DNA of 64,000 nt from Aquimarina sp. AU58 (GTDB taxonomy: Bacteria; Bacteroidota; Bacteroidia; Flavobacteriales; Flavobacteriaceae), in contig NZ_OMPD01000009.1 in the NCBI RefSeq assembly GCF_900312745.1, positions 62,001-126,000 on the forward strand. The letters are read 5' to 3'. Positions 60,861 to 64,000 of the stretch are shown piece by piece. Every line of letters starts with the position of its first letter. Within the stretch, counting starts at the first letter, position 1. The notes beneath the pieces were generated by a model, which was not told the DNA's origin, did not search any database, and worked only from the letters and a program-made list of their open reading frames with translations. Position numbers and translations under genes: made by a program.

Positions 60861-62987
60861 ATGGCAGTTTTAAATAAAATCAGACAGCGTTCGGTTTTTC
60901 TAATCGTAATCATTGCACTTGCACTTTTCTCTTTTGTGTTAGCAGATTTGATTCGTAATGGAGGGGCTATTTCCCAGAAAGCTGAAAATACGATTGCAAC
61001 AATAAACGGAAAAGATATTGATCGAACAGAGTTTGCTAGAAAAGTAGAACTGGCATCAAGAAGTTTCGGAGGAGGAACATCAAGTATCCAAGCTGTAAAT
61101 TATGTATGGAATCAAGAATTGAGAGAAACAGTTTTTGAAGAGCAATTCGAAGAACTAAATATTAGAGTAGGAGAAGATCAGGTAAATCAGTTATTAGAAG
61201 AATCATTAGCAAGTAACCCTACATTTCTAAACGAAGCCGGAGTTTTTGATAAAGCCAAAATGCAAGAATATGTTGCTAATGTAAAAGCTACTTCGCCACA
61301 AGCATATCAACAATGGTTAGATTTTGAGGTTTCTGTAAGTAAAGGTGCTAGAGAGCAAACTTATCTTAATATGATTAAGGCTGGTGTAGGATCTACATTA
61401 AAAGAAGGAGAGCTGGCTTATAAAATGGAAAATGATAATGTAGATATCAAATATGTACAGCTTCCATTCTCTAGTATTGAAGATACAGAAGTAGAAGTAA
61501 CAGATGCAGAAATTAAAGCATATATCGATGCTCATAAAGATCAATATAAGGCAGAAGCTTCGAGAAGTATACGTTATGTGTTATTTAATGAAGTTCCTAG
61601 CCAAGAAGATGAAGATCAAATAAAAGCAGAAGTAGCTGCATTATTAGATGATAAAGTAGAGTTTAATGAAGCGACCAAAACGAACGACTCGGTTTTAGGA
61701 TTCAAAAACATTGATGTAAAAGATGCAGAAGAGTTTGTAAATCAAAATTCTGCTGTAAAATTTGATAGTGGATTCAAGTTTAAAAAAGATTTACCAACTA
61801 CAGAAGCAGATACAATTTATAATCTTGGTATAGGAGACGTATATGGCCCATATAAAGATGGAGATTATATTAAAATTTCAAAAGTAGTTGCGCAAAAGCA
61901 AATGCCAGACTCGGTTAAAGCAAGTCATATTTTGGTTTCTTGGGCTGGATTAGGTACTGCAGGTGATACAAAACGAACTAAAGAAGAAGCAAAGACCTTA
62001 GCAGATAGTATTATTGCAGTAACTCAAGCAGATAATACAAAATTCTCAGCGCTGGCAACACAATTCTCTGCAGATACTTCTAGTAAAGATAAAGGAGGAG
62101 ATCTTGGGTATTTCTCACCAGGTAGAATGGTTCCTGCTTTTAATGATTATTGTTTCGAAAACAAAACGGGAGATCAGGGAATTATAGAAACACAATTTGG
62201 ATATCATATTATAAATATAGAAGATCAAAAAAATGAGCAAAAAGCTATAAAAGTAGCTACAGTAGCTCAAAAGGTTGAGCCAAGTGAAAAAACGATCAAT
62301 GCTATTTTTACAGAAACAACCAAGTTTCAGATTTCGGCTAGAGACAAAGATTTTGAGGAAGTTTCTAAAGAAAATGAATTAACAGTACGACCTGTAAATA
62401 AAATCAAAGAATTAGATGAGAATATCCCTGGATTAGGAGCTAGAAGAGCAGTTGTGCAATGGGCTTTTAATGAAGAATCTAAAGTAGGTGAAATAAAACG
62501 TTTTGATATCCCTGAAGGATATGCGGTAGTTCAATTAACTGAAAAAGAAGATGAGGGATCAATGAAAGTAGAAGATGCAAGTTTAACTATAAAACCTATC
62601 TTAGTTAATAAAAAGAAAGCAGAAAAATTGAAAAGTAAAATTTCTGGTAGCGCACTAGATGCAATTGCTCAAGGTCAAGGGCAAACTGTAAAAGTGGCTT
62701 CTGCGTTGACTATGAAAACTCCAACTATTAGTGGAGCAGGAACAGAGCCAAAAGTAGTGGGGACAGCCTTTGCTTTAGAACCAGGAAAAGTATCTGGCCC
62801 TATTGTTGGTAATAACGGAGTATATGTTATAGAAGTAACTAAGAAAACACCGGCTAGTGGTTTAGATACATATATGAGTTATGCATCACAAGTTTCCAAA
62901 GCTCAGACAGGAGCAGTGAATACCAAAGTTTTTGAAGCGCTTAAAGAAGCTGCAGAAATAGAAGATAAGAGATCTAAATTCTACTAA
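60861..62987 (+). CDS. PpiD-type peptidyl-prolyl isomerase (membrane-anchored)
   Basis: 708 residues: one N-terminal transmembrane helix (about 12-31, FLIVIIALALFSFVLADLIR), a SurA_N-like chaperone domain (about 38-210), a parvulin rotamase domain (about 345-455, VKASHILVSWAG and FSADTSSKDKGGDLGYFSPG) and a long C-terminal region (about 455-708), where a second degenerate rotamase domain is possible. It helps fold outer-membrane proteins in the periplasm. A -7-like TATTTTCG lies upstream (60819-60826). It is terminated by the hairpin at 63011. Confidence 0.9.
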   Translation: MAVLNKIRQRSVFLIVIIALALFSFVLADLIRNGGAISQKAENTIATINGKDIDRTEFARKVELASRSFGGGTSSIQAVNYVWNQELRETVFEEQFEELNIRVGEDQVNQLLEESLASNPTFLNEAGVFDKAKMQEYVANVKATSPQAYQQWLDFEVSVSKGAREQTYLNMIKAGVGSTLKEGELAYKMENDNVDIKYVQLPFSSIEDTEVEVTDAEIKAYIDAHKDQYKAEASRSIRYVLFNEVPSQEDEDQIKAEVAALLDDKVEFNEATKTNDSVLGFKNIDVKDAEEFVNQNSAVKFDSGFKFKKDLPTTEADTIYNLGIGDVYGPYKDGDYIKISKVVAQKQMPDSVKASHILVSWAGLGTAGDTKRTKEEAKTLADSIIAVTQADNTKFSALATQFSADTSSKDKGGDLGYFSPGRMVPAFNDYCFENKTGDQGIIETQFGYHIINIEDQKNEQKAIKVATVAQKVEPSEKTINAIFTETTKFQISARDKDFEEVSKENELTVRPVNKIKELDENIPGLGARRAVVQWAFNEESKVGEIKRFDIPEGYAVVQLTEKEDEGSMKVEDASLTIKPILVNKKKAEKLKSKISGSALDAIAQGQGQTVKVASALTMKTPTISGAGTEPKVVGTAFALEPGKVSGPIVGNNGVYVIEVTKKTPASGLDTYMSYASQVSKAQTGAVNTKVFEALKEAAEIEDKRSKFY

Positions 62988-63010
62988 AAAGTAGATTGAT
63001 ATATTAAAAT

Positions 63011-63045
63011 AAAAAACCCTGAAGAATAATTCTTCAGGGTTTTTT
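63011..63045. terminator. Bidirectional terminator between ppiD and galE
   Basis: Perfect 17-bp arms (AAAAAACCCTGAAGAAT and complement) around a single A, with A and T runs at the base. It separates convergent genes. Confidence 0.92.
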
Positions 63046-63070
63046 ATATACCAGTCCTAGTTTTTTGTGT

Positions 63071-64000
63071 TTAGCTTCTAACCTTTTGTTCCCATTTCCA
63101 TGCAGAAGTAAGAGAATCATCTAAGCTGCTTTTTGCTTTCCATCCTAGTTCACTATTTGCTTTAGTGGTATCTGCATAAGCTGCTGTGATATCACCTTCT
63201 CTTCGTTCTACAATTTTGTAGTTTAGTTTTTGTTTAGATACTTTTTCAAAGGATTGTATCACTTCCAGAACAGAGCTCCCTGTACCGGTGCCTACATTAA
63301 ATACTTCGTAATTAGATGCATTATTGCCATCTAGCAATCGTTGTAAGGCTACTACATGAGCTTTCGCTAGATCTACGACATGTATGTAATCTCTAATGCA
63401 GGTTCCGTCTGATGTGGGGTAATCATCACCAAATACAGACAATTGCTCTCTTAGTCCTATTGCTGTTTGCGTAATAAAAGGAATCAGGTTTTGAGGAACT
63501 CCAATAGGAAGTTCTCCAATTTCTGCCGAAGGATGTGCTCCAATTGGATTAAAATAACGTAATGCAATGGCTTTTAAGGCAGGATATACTTTACAGGTGT
63601 CTCTTATGATTTCTTCTCCAATCTGTTTTGTGTTTCCGTAAGGAGACTCTGCTGCTTTAACCGGGGCATCTTCTGTAATTGGTAATTCATCTGCCTGACC
63701 ATATACCGTACAAGAAGAGCTAAAAATAAAACTAGCCGATGGCTTATTAGCTAATTGTTGAAGGATATATACCAGAGTCGATAAATTATTCTCATAGTAT
63801 AACAAAGGTTTTTCTACGCTTTCACCTACAGCCTTTGATGCTGCAAAATGAATAACTCCTTCTATGTCATTATGACGTTTAAAAAACTCTTGAACCTTAT
63901 TCTTTTCTCTAAGGTCAAATTTTTCGAAAACAAGATCTTTTCCTGTGATTTCACAAATTCCTTTAATCACATCGGGTGATGAATTCGAACAATTGTCGAT
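63071..64000 (-). CDS. galE: UDP-glucose 4-epimerase (5' end outside window)
   Basis: 309 residues seen; the N-terminal Rossmann GxxGxxG is beyond the window, and the frame is open to 64000. The extended SDR marks are present: VIHFAASKAVGESVEKPLLY, SSSCTVYG (Ser for catalysis), SPYGNTKQIGEE (catalytic Tyr-xxx-Lys), RYFNPIGAHPS and GDDYPTSDGTCIRDYIHV. It interconverts UDP-glucose and UDP-galactose with NAD in the cytoplasm. It converges on ppiD. Confidence 0.92.
   Translation of the reverse strand: MDNCSNSSPDVIKGICEITGKDLVFEKFDLREKNKVQEFFKRHNDIEGVIHFAASKAVGESVEKPLLYYENNLSTLVYILQQLANKPSASFIFSSSCTVYGQADELPITEDAPVKAAESPYGNTKQIGEEIIRDTCKVYPALKAIALRYFNPIGAHPSAEIGELPIGVPQNLIPFITQTAIGLREQLSVFGDDYPTSDGTCIRDYIHVVDLAKAHVVALQRLLDGNNASNYEVFNVGTGTGSSVLEVIQSFEKVSKQKLNYKIVERREGDITAAYADTTKANSELGWKAKSSLDDSLTSAWKWEQKVRS

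Noticed and set aside
1..64000. CRISPR array, prophage or IS element
   Set aside because: No regularly spaced direct repeats, no phage structural or integrase genes and no transposase were seen.

Overview
The window reads as chromosomal DNA of a marine-type member of the Flavobacteriaceae (Bacteroidota), most likely Aquimarina or a close relative. This is inferred from several traits. The DNA is AT-rich. Several units carry the Bacteroidota promoter element TAnnTTTG, in two cases with a TTG 19 bp upstream. Lipoproteins have short C-(N/S)-D/E-rich mature ends. There is a type IX secretion C-terminal domain, a TonB receptor paired with a DUF4249 lipoprotein, and gene orders typical of the family (mevalonate genes with a UbiA prenyltransferase; coaX, barrel, TPR, lptC, CorC, PpiD). 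No phage, transposase, rRNA or CRISPR array is visible. There is one tRNA (Phe, GAA).

Layout. 0-0.7 kb: a truncated TetR regulator and tspO. 1-4 kb: diphosphomevalonate decarboxylase, mevalonate kinase and a UbiA/GGGP-type prenyltransferase. 4-6.8 kb: a small secreted protein, a nitrilase and an RluB-like pseudouridine synthase in which the expected catalytic Asp is Glu. 6.9-11.8 kb: a tightly packed minus-strand operon with a MORN-repeat protein, two GT2 glycosyltransferases, a GT87-like membrane mannosyltransferase and a membrane-anchored hydrolase. 12-16.7 kb: an S41 peptidase, a membrane polyferredoxin and its probable FAD/NAD(P) partner, preceded by a 162-bp MITE-like palindrome. 17-24 kb: an LRR/T9SS surface protein, an operon of a DUF547 protein, a barrel, a GH113-like glycosidase and an Omp85-type barrel, an ETX/MTX2-like lipoprotein and a Cys-rich double-glycine-leader peptide. 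24.6-27 kb: two small units (NTF2/DUF1348 and an epoxide hydrolase/dehalogenase-like hydrolase), each behind the same TetR-type palindrome.

27-38.7 kb is the most coherent accessory region: an arsenosugar biosynthesis locus. It holds an ArsM-type arsenite methyltransferase, the radical SAM enzyme ArsS, two glycosyltransferases of the TIGR04282 and TIGR04283 families, a purine nucleoside phosphorylase, a secreted rhodanese and an AhpD-like peroxidase-like protein. Nearby on the same strand are a PiT phosphate permease, a Tat-like aminotransferase, a 501-residue protein of unknown family and two DUF547 proteins. A LacI regulator diverges from its head. The proposed flow is: arsenite methylated by ArsM, adenosylated by ArsS, base removed (perhaps by the phosphorylase), and the arsenoribose glycosylated.

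40-54 kb is an AraC-rich accessory stretch: four AraC-type regulators, a PAP2 phosphatase, a DUF983 protein, a secreted isochorismatase-like hydrolase, a TonB receptor/DUF4249 pair bracketed by a 33-bp repeat, and exported enzymes (ClpP-like, EExWH protein, intradiol dioxygenase). It contains a 66-bp perfect palindrome and ends with a small lanthipeptide-like precursor and tRNA-Phe. 54.6-64 kb is a conserved core operon (coaX to a lysoplasmalogenase), then PpiD and the 3' part of galE. A textbook intrinsic terminator lies inside the lptC signal-peptide codons.
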